A stretch of DNA of 64,000 nucleotides from Sphaerolaimus hirsutus (Eukaryota; Nematoda; Chromadorea; Monhysterida; Sphaerolaimidae). Where the stretch lies: contig OZ038453.1 in assembly GCA_964036195.1 (NCBI GenBank), positions 13,553,206-13,617,205 of the forward strand. Reading direction: 5' to 3'. Of this stretch, positions 23,001-33,517 are shown piece by piece (within the stretch, counting starts at the first letter, position 1; each line of letters begins with the position of its first letter). The translations under genes were made by a program, and so were the position numbers. The notes beneath the pieces are model-generated. The model was not told where the DNA came from and did not search any database. It saw only the letters and a program-made list of their open reading frames with translations.

Positions 23001-26000
23001 GGGAAGGTGTATACTTCAATTTATTTTTGGATGTATTTTCGCGTGACTTTTCGAAATGCAAAAACAGACTCAGTATTGGTTAGGATAAATCATTTTTTTG
23101 CCGCAGATCCTTCACAAACGTGTTCAAACGGCCGTTCGAAAAGAAGAGAGTCACTTGCCACTAAAAAAGGCACCAACTTCACTTTATTCTGGAGATTTGG
23201 CAAACTTCCAGTTTGAACAAACCATCATTGAAGATCCTCATTTTGCCGCCATTTATGACATCACTAATTTCAAATTTGATCGCGTTGAAAATAGGGAAAA
23301 AGAAATTACGAAACGTCTGTTGTGGCAGCTTAATCAGCTCAGAGAAAGTCAATATTGCGCGCAAGTTTTTATATTGATGGATGACCCAACGATTTTGAAC
23401 AGGCCTCTTTTAAAACGGGAATTCGGGGATTTGCACTTGAAATTCTGCAGAGCAGATGAGAGGGTTGGTTATAAATAATTAAATTTCTCAAAATTTTTTT
23501 GTTATCTTATTTCCTCAAAATACCCCCACCTACTTGGACACGTTGATTACCGGTTTTGGGTGCTTAAAAGCATATTATTTACTATGAATTTCGCGAAAAT
23601 GTCTGACGAAGTAATGACTCCCCTCTAAAAAAAAACCTTGTTTAACCCCCCACCGCCCGTCAAAACTTGCACTATGGAAAAATAAACCCTCCGGGGGTAT
23701 TTCGGGGAAATACGGTAGTTTACTTTTTAAATTTGATCGTCTGATTTTAGGCTGATTGTCTGACGAAACAAATTCCACGGCGGCTCGCAGTGCCAGCGAT
23801 TTTTGCCATTCATCACTCCTTTCCATTGAGCACAAAGCAGGTATGTACGGAATATTTAAACACCTTCCCACCCAAGTCCGGCCCCCTATTTTTGACTTCA
23901 CTTCGGATGCCCTATCTCCAGCTGTGGGCAGGGTGGAGAGCTAAAAGTTGGGTGGTATATAGGCGCAAGCCCTCCCTACCATTCATGAATGGAAGGGGCC
24001 ATGGCGACTCACTACAGGGTGGGTTGCCCTATATGTCAAAAAAAATTGTGGCGTTTTGCTGTCCCACCCAGTTCCGACACCCACTTGATTTGTTATACTG
24101 TGGTCTGGAAAAAGGGTGCCAGGCACTTATTGCACCACAGGAAAAAGGCACCATGGTGTGGCGCCCTTTGGCACCCCCTAATGGCACCAGCACCATTCCA
24201 TCGCTAACCAGCCTCCCAGTAAGCAGCAGATAAAAAAATTATAAATTTGCAAATTTTAAAATTCACTTTTTGCTTCAATTCAATTTTTTACACACTTGAC
24301 AGGCTGGTTTAGGATGTTTTATAGGAGGGTTTAGGTTCAAAATTGTGTAAAAAACATTACCTCTAAAGTGCCTCCATTAAAAAATTTACTTGGAGTGAAT
24401 TTTATGACATCATAATGATGTCATCACAGGAACATAAATTGTCAAAATTTAGTATTTTAAATTCACCCCCAGTAAATTTTCATTTGGTAGCATTTAAGAG
24501 GTAATGTTTTTACACAACTTTGAACCTTAAACCCTCCTCTATAAAACATCCTAAACCAGCGTGTCAAGTGTGTAAAAAAATAAACGCAAGAAGTGAATTT
24601 TAAAATTAGCAAATTTATTTAAAAAAATTTATCTGCTGCTTACTGGGAGGCTTACAAGATTAGCGATGGAATAGTGCTGGTGCCATTTGGGGGTGCCACG
24701 CCATGGTGCCCTTTTCCTGTGGCACAATAGGCACCTGGCACCCCTTTTCCAGACGACAGTATAACAAATCAAGTGGGGGCCGGAACTGAGTCAGACAGCA
24801 AAATCGCCACAATTTTTTTGACATATAGGGCAACCCACCCTGTAGTGAGTCGCCATGGCCCCTTCCATTCATGAATGGTAGAGGCGGCTTGCGCCTATAT
24901 ACCACCCAACTTTTAGCTTTCCACCCTGCCCACAACTGGAGATAGGGCATCCGAAGTGAAGTCAAAAACAGGGGGCCGGACTTGGGTGAGAAGGTGTTTT
25001 TTTCTTGGTTGATTTCATGGTATTTAGAATTTTATTTAAGATTTTTGTTTATATTTTTCAGATCGATGCAGCGATGGAATTGTTGAGGTGGCAACCGACG
25101 AAAATGATTATTTTTCGGGTTTCATCTACCCCGATGCCTATGGGGGCATTGTTTCACAGGTTCAAATATTTTTCGTTCGAATTTGAACATTTCATTGGCG
25201 TTGAAATGCGCATATTCCGTTCCCGTTCTAATTAGAGGACACCGTCATTTACTAATGATTAACTACGGTTATAAAATAGCGGTGTGGATGGTACGGTAAA
25301 TTTATACATTTCCTCGTATAATAATTACCGGTAACGGAATTAACGCTAGTTTGGCGTCTGACGCTATCTATTTAGTGTATCGAACTGTTTTTTTTTGCAC
25401 TTTTACACTATTGCACCGGGTAAGTTCCGAACAGACTTTTTTCTTAATTCCAGGTTTTACTCGTCGAGAGCAGTAGATTCCTTCAATGTAACTGAATCGA
25501 AAATAAAAACAATGGATTTTTCGTGTTGGATGAAAAGTGTGATGGGTCAAGCCAGTGAAAAAGTTGTAGAAATGCCGGCGAAAATTGTGGATTTGAACTC
25601 TGAAATGGTTGGTGATATCATTTACATGTACCGTATTTCCTGAATAATTACACACAAATTGATGAAGGGCTTTGATTGAAATGTTGTTTTTTTTATCATG
25701 ATAATTCCCTTTAATTACTCCGATGTGGCAGTCCCGCACCCTGTAAAATATCAAATGTCATGCAAAATCTCAATTTTAAAAAAATTCTTAATAAACTTTT
25801 ACACTTCCCATGACTGCATGACAATTGTCAAATCTGTATGACAGTTTACATAACATTTTACACTTTATAGTTACAGGGTGCGAGACTGTACAATCTCTAA
25901 TCTGTTTCATGAACATAAAATTTCCAATTGTTTTGTTCGCGCAGCGCTCCGGCACAATTTCTGGACATTGTTCGCAATTGGAATTTGAGAACTTCCACGC

Positions 26001-26064
26001 TGAAAGTGCACTGAATTCGTTGCATCGCACTGTGCAAATGCACGCGGTGTATGAAGGTTTGTGA
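17044..26064 (+). CDS. Exostosin (EXT1/RIB-1-like heparan sulfate co-polymerase), 13 exons, decayed C-terminal domain
   Basis: Exons 17044-17336, 18002-18120, 18182-18331, 18771-18973, 19791-19872, 19938-20103, 22025-22226, 22697-22816, 23107-23463, 23751-23840, 25062-25159, 25454-25607 and 25945-26064; all phases match, giving 717 codons (human EXT1 has 746). The N-terminus is a type II signal anchor (CRCILPALLLCFSTTTFLVA), as for Golgi glycosyltransferases. The GT47 half is well kept: SCTMSSCWN, NHILFNLYHGTYP, CKHGTDW and CLVPRGRRLGSFRFMES. The GT64 half aligns in length, but the DED (DxD) site of EXT1 is replaced by IHH in AIHHSFPLST, and the C-terminal cysteine motif is lost. C. elegans RIB-1 lacks GT64 altogether, so this looks like an intermediate. 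The ATG directly follows a 3' splice-like ATTCGCAG, possibly a trans-splice site. Introns 6 and 10 contain giant hairpins. Confidence 0.9.
17434..17825. mobile_element. TA-flanked CCTCGAATT...GAGGTAATACGG element, EXT intron 1
   Basis: TA|CCGTATTACCTCGAATTAAC on the left, inverse TTTCGAGGTAATACGG|TA on the right. C-rich and G-rich arms; the inside has TACGTCATGTACG repeats shared with 59425-60673. Confidence 0.85.
19101..19320. mobile_element. Short GTATACTCGG element with GATGACG array, EXT intron 4
   Basis: Left GTATACTCGGCAGACACGAT and right TGTCTTCCGAGTATATAC are inverted. Between them lies an array of GATGACGGCGAAGTGATGACG units. Both ends match the 1.1-kb copy at 62598-63701, so this is an internally shortened form. 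Confidence 0.65.
19326..19500. repeat. Dispersed repeat shared with 51050-51235
   Basis: About 175 nt beginning GGACATCACACTTAGTATG and containing AAATTTATCACAAGATTTTA recurs with roughly 85 percent identity by eye at 51050-51235 in the same orientation. Function unknown; probably a transposon fragment. Confidence 0.7.
20330..21850. mobile_element. Giant hairpin element A (1.5 kb) in EXT intron 6
   Basis: Arms of about 650-700 nt start AAACACCCTCCCGGTCAAGT and end ACTTGACCGGGAAGGTGTTT, meeting near 21150. The left arm is broken by a separate foldback element (20436-20650). Shared motifs with hairpin B include GGCATGGCGACTAACTACAG and TTCACTTCGGA. ORFs in the two arms resemble each other only because of the inverted repeat. 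Confidence 0.88.
20436..20650. mobile_element. GCACACACTAGTTTACT foldback element nested in hairpin A
   Basis: Ends CTGCACACACTAGTTTACTA and TAGTAAACTAGTGTGTGCAG form a 215-bp hairpin inserted in the left arm of hairpin A; the right arm lacks it. It is related by design to 52632-52805. Confidence 0.8.
23510..23714. mobile_element. Degraded CCTCGAAATACCCC element, EXT intron 9
   Basis: The right end GTATTTCGGGGAAATACGG|TA is intact; the left end TTATTTCCTCAAAATACCCC is worn. It ends 36 nt before the exon 10 acceptor. Confidence 0.6.
23850..24995. mobile_element. Giant hairpin element B (1.15 kb) in EXT intron 10
   Basis: Arms begin AAACACCTTCCCACCCAAGT and end with ACTTGGGTGAGAAGGTGTTT, meeting near 24420. 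It is paralogous to hairpin A: same ends, same order of blocks (TTCACTTCGGATGCCCTATC, ATGGCGACTCACTACAGGGT, a TGACATCATAATGATGTCAT-like centre), but strongly diverged. The left end begins about 10 nt after the exon 10 donor. Confidence 0.88.
25733..25890. mobile_element. Foldback element, GGCAGTCCC...CTGTAA family, EXT intron 12
   Basis: GGCAGTCCCGCACCCTGTAA on the left and the inverse TTACAGGGTGCGAGACTG on the right; TGTCATGCA and TGCATGACA inside. It ends about 55 nt before the last EXT exon. Confidence 0.65.
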
Positions 26065-26639
26065 TGTTTTTTAAATGTGAAGTTGTTTAAAATCTCCGTA
26101 TAATAGTTTTTTGGCTGATGCCAAATACACGGGTTTGTAAATTTATTTGCTTGATATCATAAAGTATGTGTTCTTTTTTGTTTGAAAAACGTTCCTCAGG
26201 AAAATATCCAAACTTTCTTTCTGTCAAATTGTCACTTTCTATGTCCCAGTAAAATACGTTTTCGATACTCGCGTACTTTCAAGAAGTACGCGAGTAAGTG
26301 TGTACTGGGTTTTTTCGGGAGGAAACGTAAACGTATTTACGCAGTACTCGAGTATACGTATTTACCGAGTATCCGTAAATACGTTTTAAAAACTATGATT
26401 TTTACACTGGTGACCGGAATTGGTTAGCCGTTGGGGCATATTCAAGATCCATTAATTAATTATTATGTACTAATGTATGTGTTTACTTATATATCTTAAT
26501 ATATATTCATTTTATCATAAGAAAGCAAATTTTCATCCAAAATTGTTGATAATCAGCCATTGTAAATACAAATTTTATCGCATCTTGTATTTGGGCACAG
26601 TGAAAATGTGCTAGAGGGAATTCTCGATGTTCAAATTTT
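26065..26639. other. Convergent intergenic gap between exostosin and protease genes
   Basis: Two genes end tail to tail here. About 26252-26400 is a block of TACGTAAA/TTTACG repeats ending TACGTTTTAAAAACTATG, a worn member of the TACGTAAAC family. Nothing else recognised. Confidence 0.5.
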
Positions 26640-29600
26640 TCATACCCCATAACACAATCCAATTTTATCGCAAATCCAGTCTAAATGCAATGCAACATTT
26701 GTATATTTACCGCCGATAAATTTTACCGGAACGTCGGCAAGACTTGGCGATTCTCGAAAATTGTGCACTTTTAAGCACGTTGTCCCCGTGCTCAAAACAC
26801 CGGCAACTTTGTAACTGCGAAAAAACTGTATTTGAAAAAAGTGTTGTTCAAATGAATAATGCAACATTTTTCAGAGATGCTTACATTTCATCTCCAGCTT
26901 TGCTGTGTTTTTTGAACAACAGCGGCCCGCCGCTGTCACCCTGAAAATGCGCAATTGGGTCACAGTTTTTTAGCCAAATATACAGATCAGCATCTCTGGA
27001 CATCTGCGCTCGGTGGACATCCGCTGCAAAGGTAGCGCCAATGCCTTCAGATGTATGCATTTTGCCGCAACAGCGCAGCGCTCGCTAAACCAACGCCTAC
27101 TCGCATGACATCAATTGTTATTCGTGTTTTCACAGCACTTTGCGGGTGCTGCAAATGTCCATGGTGCTGCAGATGTCCGCTGAGCGCATATGAAAATGAG
27201 CGCTTGTCCAGGCATGCTGAGACCATAGTTGTTAAAACGTATTTACGTTTAGTCAAAAAGTAATACGTATACTCGAGTACAGAGTAAATACGTTTATGTA
27301 TACTTTGAAAAAAGTACCTGTACTCGCTGTTACGTATACTTTTTGAAAGTACTCGAGTACAGTAAACGTATTTCAGATGTGAAGAGAGGGAGAAAAAAGT
27401 GGAATATTGAAAAAAAATTGTTGCAAATAGGCACATAACAAACGAACTAGTTCATCTGAAGGTTGAAATGGTCAAAAAAGTACAAAAGTTAGTGATTTTG
27501 AGTGAAAATAAAGGCAAAATTCGTGAAAAATTCTCATTTTTACGTTTTCTGTGGGAAAAAGTATTTTACTCATGTTTACTCTTCAGTAAAAGTTTAAAAA
27601 ATTACTTTACGTTTTCTGTACTCACGGGGTGAGTACAAAATAAATACTCTATGTTTACGTACACTTTGAAAAAAATATACCCCACCCAAAAAACAACCGA
27701 CCACACACCCGACGGCACCTTTACGTTCCACAGTGCAGACCAAATCGTTGGGAAATTGATACTTGCCGCGATGTCCGTCGTTCCAAGCTGTTTCGCATTC
27801 GCTCAACTTTTTGCTGCGCACCATGCCGCCATTCAAAACTTTACTCCCTTTTCTATTGCTACTTTCTGACATGTGACTCACTGAGAAGTGAAATGGGGGG
27901 TTACTGGTGTGGGGTTTTTTTTTGACTGGATGGATTTCACACTTGTTTTGTAATTTTGTTGATTTTTTTATCGATTTTTTTTGAGAATGAGATCTTTCAT
28001 CACCTGAATTTAGAATAATCCTAATCAATTTTTTGTACTTATTAACTATTTAGGTATTTTACAATTTTTTGGTAAGCAATTGCACAAGTTTGCATGCAAA
28101 TTATGCAACATTGGGGTTCCTTTCATTAGTTTTGTGGCATTTTTGTTGCTAAATTTTGCTCTGGCGCCATTGGCGCTTGGCGCTGGGGTTCGGAAAAGCG
28201 CCATGGCGCCAAAGTTCTTGCGCTTTTTCCATCACTAGTCATGAACATTGCATAAAATTATCTGAATTAATTTTGTTTAGCCGAAATCACCGCCTGATGC
28301 TATCCCCTGGCTCCACCGCCATTATATGTGCACAAAAGACATACACTTTACATTATGTACACTCTGATATGTTTTTTTTTCTTTCCCCGACGTTTGGGAC
28401 ATTTTGAAAAACCTGAACTTAAACACATCAATTTTATTTTTTTTGTTAGTTCAGCATCAAGCACCCTGGAGAAAACTAATTTTTGTCATTGTACTCAACC
28501 TGTTCATATTTTCCACTTTTTTCCATTTTCTTCAATTTTTTCATTTTTTCCTTTCCATTTTTTCTATAATCAGTTGAAACATGGCATTCATTCAAAGAAA
28601 ATGTAATATTATAGAGGGTCACTTCAGTAATTCCGATTTTCTGTAACCCATAAACTGAGCTAGAAAAAAAACATAAAAGAACTCACTCATCAGCCCATAC
28701 CCATATGTATCATAAAACCTCTTTCTGTTAGCATCCACTTCTGATCTTTTTGGCAGACACACAATTGAAGTGAAACCCTGTTCAAACAAATCTATTGGTA
28801 TGGGTGTTTCGAGTTCCAATATTGCAATGTCACTCCCCAAACCACATAGCCCTTTGTAGCTGAGAAATGGGTATTTTTAGGTTGCTTTGTAATGTTAAAA
28901 TTGAGTTTTTTTAAGTGTGAAAACTTCAATGGGAAAAATTTACTTGACAAAAAGTAAAAAACTTTACTTATTTTACTTAATTTTACTTTCTTTACTTACT
29001 ACATAGTTATTACTATTTATTTAATTTTTACTTTCATTTACTTTACCTTACTTTGCTTTACCTGACTTTACTTTACTTACTTTACTTTACTTTATTAAAG
29101 GTCTTATATGTATTTACTCTCCTTAAAGTTAAAGCCAATCGCCTTTAACACGAATTTTACATGATGACAATGGCAGCACTTCAACAAGTTCCATATCTCA
29201 AGTTTATATGCTGAGGCACAAAAACATTGATGTATTTTCTCAGTTAAAGACACCAAACTAACTCCTCATGTGTAATCATGTGCCTCACTTTGATGCCACC
29301 ATTTTTCGTGTCTTTCAACGCTTGGTGCTCATCGTGGATTTGTCCGAACATCACAATCATTCCACCGACGTGATTAAGGATATGGCTGCGGTTTACCGGA
29401 AATTTTCATTCAATTTTTATCGAGGTGAGAAAAATGCCGCAAGCAAACCGACTCCCTTGAGCAATTTGCCTGGTTCAGTTTTATGCAATGTGCCGCGGTG
29501 AGAATGTGTCTATCCGAGATTATGCTTCCCGTGCAGTGGACTCCGCTGGCTGCAGGAAAAATGCGTAGGTATCTCAATTTCTAATTGACATCACATTTTC

Positions 29601-30796
29601 ACATTGGCATCACAAATTGAAGTGAAGTCATGTGAAAAATTTCTGTGTTAAATTCTCCCATAGTGAAGGCAATGTATTCTAAGGGGAAATACAAATAATT
29701 TTGTCCCATTATTCAGATTCGTCGTGGCCGATTTCTGTGCTATTTATGTGAATGTGCAGTCGGTGCTGTTAAAAATCATGCTACCTACCGTATTTCCTCG
29801 AAATACGCCCCTCGAAATACCCCCCCTCAAAATGGACACTATGAACTTATAACCCCCCCCCCTCGAAATACCCCCCCCCAATTTAGTGTATAGACTATAG
29901 ATAACGTAAATGACAAAGGCTGCGGTTTGTCATCCGGGCAATGCAGAACACACGTTAAAAACAATGGCTCTGTTATGTGAGAACAGTGTTTATACGCCTA
30001 CACACTTATACGAGTCTTTAGAGTCTTATAAATGGCGATTTTTGTTGCATTTTTCGACGTCTGCGTTCAAACGACAATTTAGTACTGGGATTTCCAAAAA
30101 ATTCTGGCGAGATAACCCCCCCCCTCGAAATACCCCCCCCCCCCCTCGTTAAACCCCCCTCAAAATTCTCACTCTGAAAAAATAAACCCCCTGTGGGTAT
30201 TTTGTGGAAATACGGTAAATTACTATTCGAGGCGAAAATTGGTGTCTGATACACGTTAAGTTAAAAAGCTTCACATCGCCCCATGGCCATGCATCATGCA
30301 CAGTGTGTAAAAAAAGTTATTGAAGAGTGAAGACGCTTTGTGATGATTGGTGAAGCGTGTGCGTGTGTCAATTTTGCCTCAATTAGAAACTAGACTAAAG
30401 CTATTTCACGTTCATCCAGCCAAAAAACTCGAACCTGTTTTTGCTGTGTTTATGATAAATATGTATTATAAAGTAAGAAGAATTTTTAAAATATAAATAC
30501 AAATACTAGAAGTTCTGATTTTATCACCAAATCACCAATAAACTAGCCCAAATGTATGTCCTCCCATTGGTACCCAGTCCCATCGGATACTTTGTGGTCA
30601 TTTTCGTTTGTTTTATATCCCTTTTCATACGCAAACAGCCAAATCGCCGCAGCGAATGGCCATTGCTTTGGCATCACGGAATCTCCGTAAATTATTTTTA
30701 AAGTGGATTCTTGTGGCGATTCTTTTCGTTGTAGTTGTTTGTCGTGGCTTTTTTGGAACAGGGACATGTCCAAGTGTTTTGGACCGCAGATTTTAC
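26640..30796 (-). CDS. Secreted chymotrypsin-fold serine protease, 7 exons seen, 5' end missing
   Basis: Exons in reading order: 30796-30574, 29545-29453, 29385-29263, 28859-28687, 27865-27702, 26940-26885 and 26814-26640, giving 334 codons in a continuous frame. The first exon has a propeptide with ICGPKHLDMS and the likely activation point STLK/IIYGDSVMPKQWPF. Then come GSIISDRHILTAAHC (catalytic His), GSDIAILELETPIP (catalytic Asp), a cysteine-bearing loop CTVERKGAVGCV, GDSGGPL (catalytic Ser) and GVLSTGTTC plus a final LDWI helix. The residue two before the cysteine preceding GDSGG, equivalent to 189, is Val, so trypsin-type specificity for Lys/Arg is unlikely. The propeptide cysteine and overall layout resemble nematode trypsin-like proteases. 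The signal-peptide exon should lie upstream of 30796 but was not identified. Exon 2 start and two GTCGGT donors are the least certain joints. Confidence 0.85.
27224..27680. mobile_element. TACGTAAAC-family foldback element, protease intron
   Basis: Starts CATAGTTGTTAAAACGTATT; arms repeat TACGTTTAC, CTCGAGTA and ACTCACGG. The right end stops at ACTTTGAAAAAAATATAC without the usual AACAACTCTG terminus, about 22 nt from the protease exon edge. Confidence 0.6.
28935..29100. repeat. (TTTAC/ACTTT)n simple repeat in a protease intron
   Basis: About 165 nt of TTTACTT, ACTTTACTTTACTT and related units. No inverted partner, so it may be a plain microsatellite. Confidence 0.75.
29788..30215. mobile_element. 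TA-flanked CCGTATTTCCTCGAAATAC element, protease intron 1
   Basis: TA|CCGTATTTCCTCGAAATACG on the left, inverse TGTGGAAATACGG|TA on the right. C-tracts up to 10. The internal block with ACACGTTAAAAACAATGGCT is shared (inverted) with other members. Confidence 0.85.
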
Positions 30797-30831
30797 CTAT
30801 AAGTATTTTCTTAAATTTATCTGTTTGGATA

Positions 30832-31243
30832 CCGTATATTCTCGATTAAGTCTCTTCCGTCCTGGAAAAATTCCCCCTTCGAATACCCCCTGCCCCCCCC
30901 CCCCCCCGACTAGTCGACTGAGCAAAATATTTCCCGCCTCGAAAAACTCCACGCTCTCGGATGGGAACGTTTTTTACGTATGCCTTCTTTAAACGCACGT
31001 AGGTATGCTTTTGCAGCTGATGTTCAGTAGCATTGATTTCATTGTGTGAATAATGGAATTTGTATTGACTTACTGGATTTTGTTATTAATTTAACCCATT
31101 CATACAATATAATACCTACCTATATTGATTACGCATTTTACTTAATATTCCGATGGAAAAAAACACTCACCCTCGAATAACTCCCCAGTGAAAACAGTTC
31201 GACGAAAAATAACATCCATGGGGATTTATTCGAAGATATACGG
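30832..31243. mobile_element. TA-flanked CCGTATATTCTCGATTAAG element
   Basis: TA|CCGTATATTCTCGATTAAG on the left, inverse TTATTCGAAGATATACGG on the right (flank mutated to CA). It lies directly upstream of the first protease exon seen, separated by about 35 nt. Confidence 0.75.
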
Positions 31244-31627
31244 CAATCGGTCAGATTACTGTGCATCATTTTCTTACTACTTCCGGTCCGGGACCGCTTG
31301 ATTTAGTAGATAGGTAATTAAGTTGCCAAGCGTTATACACTAACTAACCAATTATATCAGATTCAGTCGGTGTGAATCTATAATAATTAGAGCAGAGTGA
31401 TGTTTTAATTAGCCAGGCGTACAATATAATGAATTTATAGCATGCCATTAATCGTGTGATATTCATTTTTCGATCGTTTAGTTGACAACTTATGGGAAAA
31501 AGCTTCTGTCTGGTCTGTTGTCTGCAAAATTCACAATCATGGATTGTTTTTGTATTTACAGCAGACCGATTCACATAAAGAATATGCATCCCTCATTATA
31601 TAACCGTGGGAATGTGTAGTTAATTGC

Positions 31628-31733
31628 AGAGTTGTTAAAAAACTGGTATTTTTGGAAAGCGTAAGCGTAAATATAAATACCCATTTACCCGGGTATTTCG
31701 GGTAAGTGTAAATATGCTTTCGCAACTCTGGTC
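31628..31733. mobile_element. Very short CAGAGTTGTTAAAA element
   Basis: CAGAGTTGTTAAAA on the left, inverse CGCAACTCTG on the right, 106 bp with AAATACCC/GGGTATTT arms. Flanks GTTAATTG and GTCACTTG match 6 of 8. Confidence 0.5.
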
Positions 31734-31848
31734 ACTTGTTACGATGGGTCAGGCTTATTATGCATGTAAACCCATTACGCATCTACATCCATTATAGACA
31801 CATTTTACCCACAGGGGTAAGAAAGGGGGCGGGTTTCCCACCCCAAAC

Positions 31849-32361
31849 CAAAGTTGCTAAAAGTAATGAACTTTTTTCAAAGTATACGTAAACGTAAAGT
31901 ATTTATTTTTTACTCACTCCTTGAGTACAGAAAACATAAAGTAAATTTTTTTTACTTTTACTCACGAGTAAACGTGAGTAAACGTACTTTTCCCCGCAGA
32001 AAACGTAAACGTGAGTACTTTTGAGAAATGTCACTAAAATTTTCAAGAAATGTCGCTCAAAATCAGTCATTTTAATAACTTTTTGCATATTTTACGCAAT
32101 TTTTGACTACATTTTTGGTTCTATACCCATTTTCGACTAGTTTCCCGTATTTTCAGCTCATTTTCTCTCTTTTTTTCCCTTCTATGCCTTTAAAAACCTA
32201 TATAAAAGATGATCTAAAATACGTTTTCTGTACTCCAGTACTTTCAAAAAGTATACGTAAAAGCGAGTACCAGTACTTTTTGCAGGAAACGTAAACGTAT
32301 TTAATCTGTACTCGAGTATACGTATTTATCGAGTAAAAGTAAATACGTTTTAACAACTATG
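31849..32361. mobile_element. hAT-like foldback element with TACGTAAAC arms
   Basis: Starts CAAAGTTGCTAAAAGTAATG, ends TACGTTTTAACAACTATG, with exact 8-bp flanks CCCCAAAC (31841-31848 and 32362-32369). Arms of GTATACGTAAACG and ACTCGAG units. Confidence 0.83.
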
Positions 32362-32369
32362 CCCCAAAC

Positions 32370-33302
32370 TGCCCAGCTATCTACCGATACCAGAGGCTAA
32401 TTTTTGGTTACTTTTCTCTGAACAGAACCCCCCCCCCCAAGCAAATTGCCTAGTTATCTTGCTATCTGGATCGCTTTTGAGCAATTTTACTCTAATTTCC
32501 CCTGAAGATCGCTAATTTTCATACTTTTTATAGATTTTTACCTTTAAAATGACCAGATCATGTGTTTTATTGCATATTTTCAGCATGCCGGGCATAGTTA
32601 AATGCATTCTGGTTCTAGATGCACAATGGGTTTACATGCATAATTGCACAGGGCCGTTAATTTGTGTGCGGCGACGAATGTTTGGTGGGTAAATTATTAT
32701 TGCCCTGATTAAATTGAAAAGTGTCTGCGATTTGTTTTTGTTTTAGAAACTCGGAATTAATGTGTGCATTTGCGTCATTGAAATGCAAAGTAAACAAATA
32801 CGCGAGAACTGCACTTCAGATGAAGGATTAAGGATGAAGATCAAAAATACGAAACTCTGTTGAACTACCTGGTTCCAGTTCCGCAAAATGAGAAGTGATA
32901 AGTGAAATGGCAAAGGCGAAGTGAAACGGCAAGTGAATTGGCAATTTGAAATTATTTTTCAAAATCACTTCGCCTTTGCCATTTCACTTCTCACTTCTCA
33001 TTTTGCGGAACTGGCCCCAGATCAGATAGTTAATGATAATTAGTCGAAAAAATTCAGGGCTGACGTCCTTCAAATGCAGAGAAATTTTCTCACAAAGGCA
33101 TCCAATTGTAATAGTCGACTATAATTTCATTACTATAATTTATAAACATTGTTATTACATTAACATTTTTCCGATGGTTGCAACTTTGGAATTGTAGTGG
33201 TGGCAAATTGATTGACTGACACCTTACAAAAGACGAACTTTTCCAGGTCCATCAAAATGTCTCACTCAAAGGTCTTCTGAGAGCGATTCTTTCACCAACA
33301 TA
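32370..33302. other. Intergenic stretch with one foldback repeat
   Basis: No exon recognised. 32880-33018 is a hairpin bounded by CCAGTTCCGCAAAATGAG and CATTTTGCGGAACTGG, with AGTGAAATGGCAAAGGCGAA inverted inside. It is a close relative of 48487-48655. Confidence 0.55.
32880..33018. mobile_element. CAGTTCCGCAAAATG foldback element
   Basis: 139-bp hairpin with strongly complementary arms; paralog at 48487-48655 shares both ends and the AATGGCAAAGGCGAAGT arm motif. Confidence 0.7.
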
Positions 33303-33517
33303 CCGTATTTTTGCAGAGTGGAAATTTTGAGGTGGGGTTATACGAGGGGGGTATTTCGAGGAGGGTTATTATTTCGTCAGGAATTTTTCGAAATCCTAGT
33401 AGTAAATGGTTGTTTGTAACGTAAACAAACGTCGAAAAATGCAACCAAAACTGTCATGTATAAGACTCCATAAACTTATATAGGTAAGTACGTAGACAGT
33501 ATAAACCCTGTTCTAAC

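Noticed and set aside
23790-24965. Similar ORFs near 23790-24233 (+) and 24660-24965 (-) suggesting a duplicated gene
   Set aside because: The similarity is the inverted repeat of hairpin B read from both sides; no domain and no splice signals.
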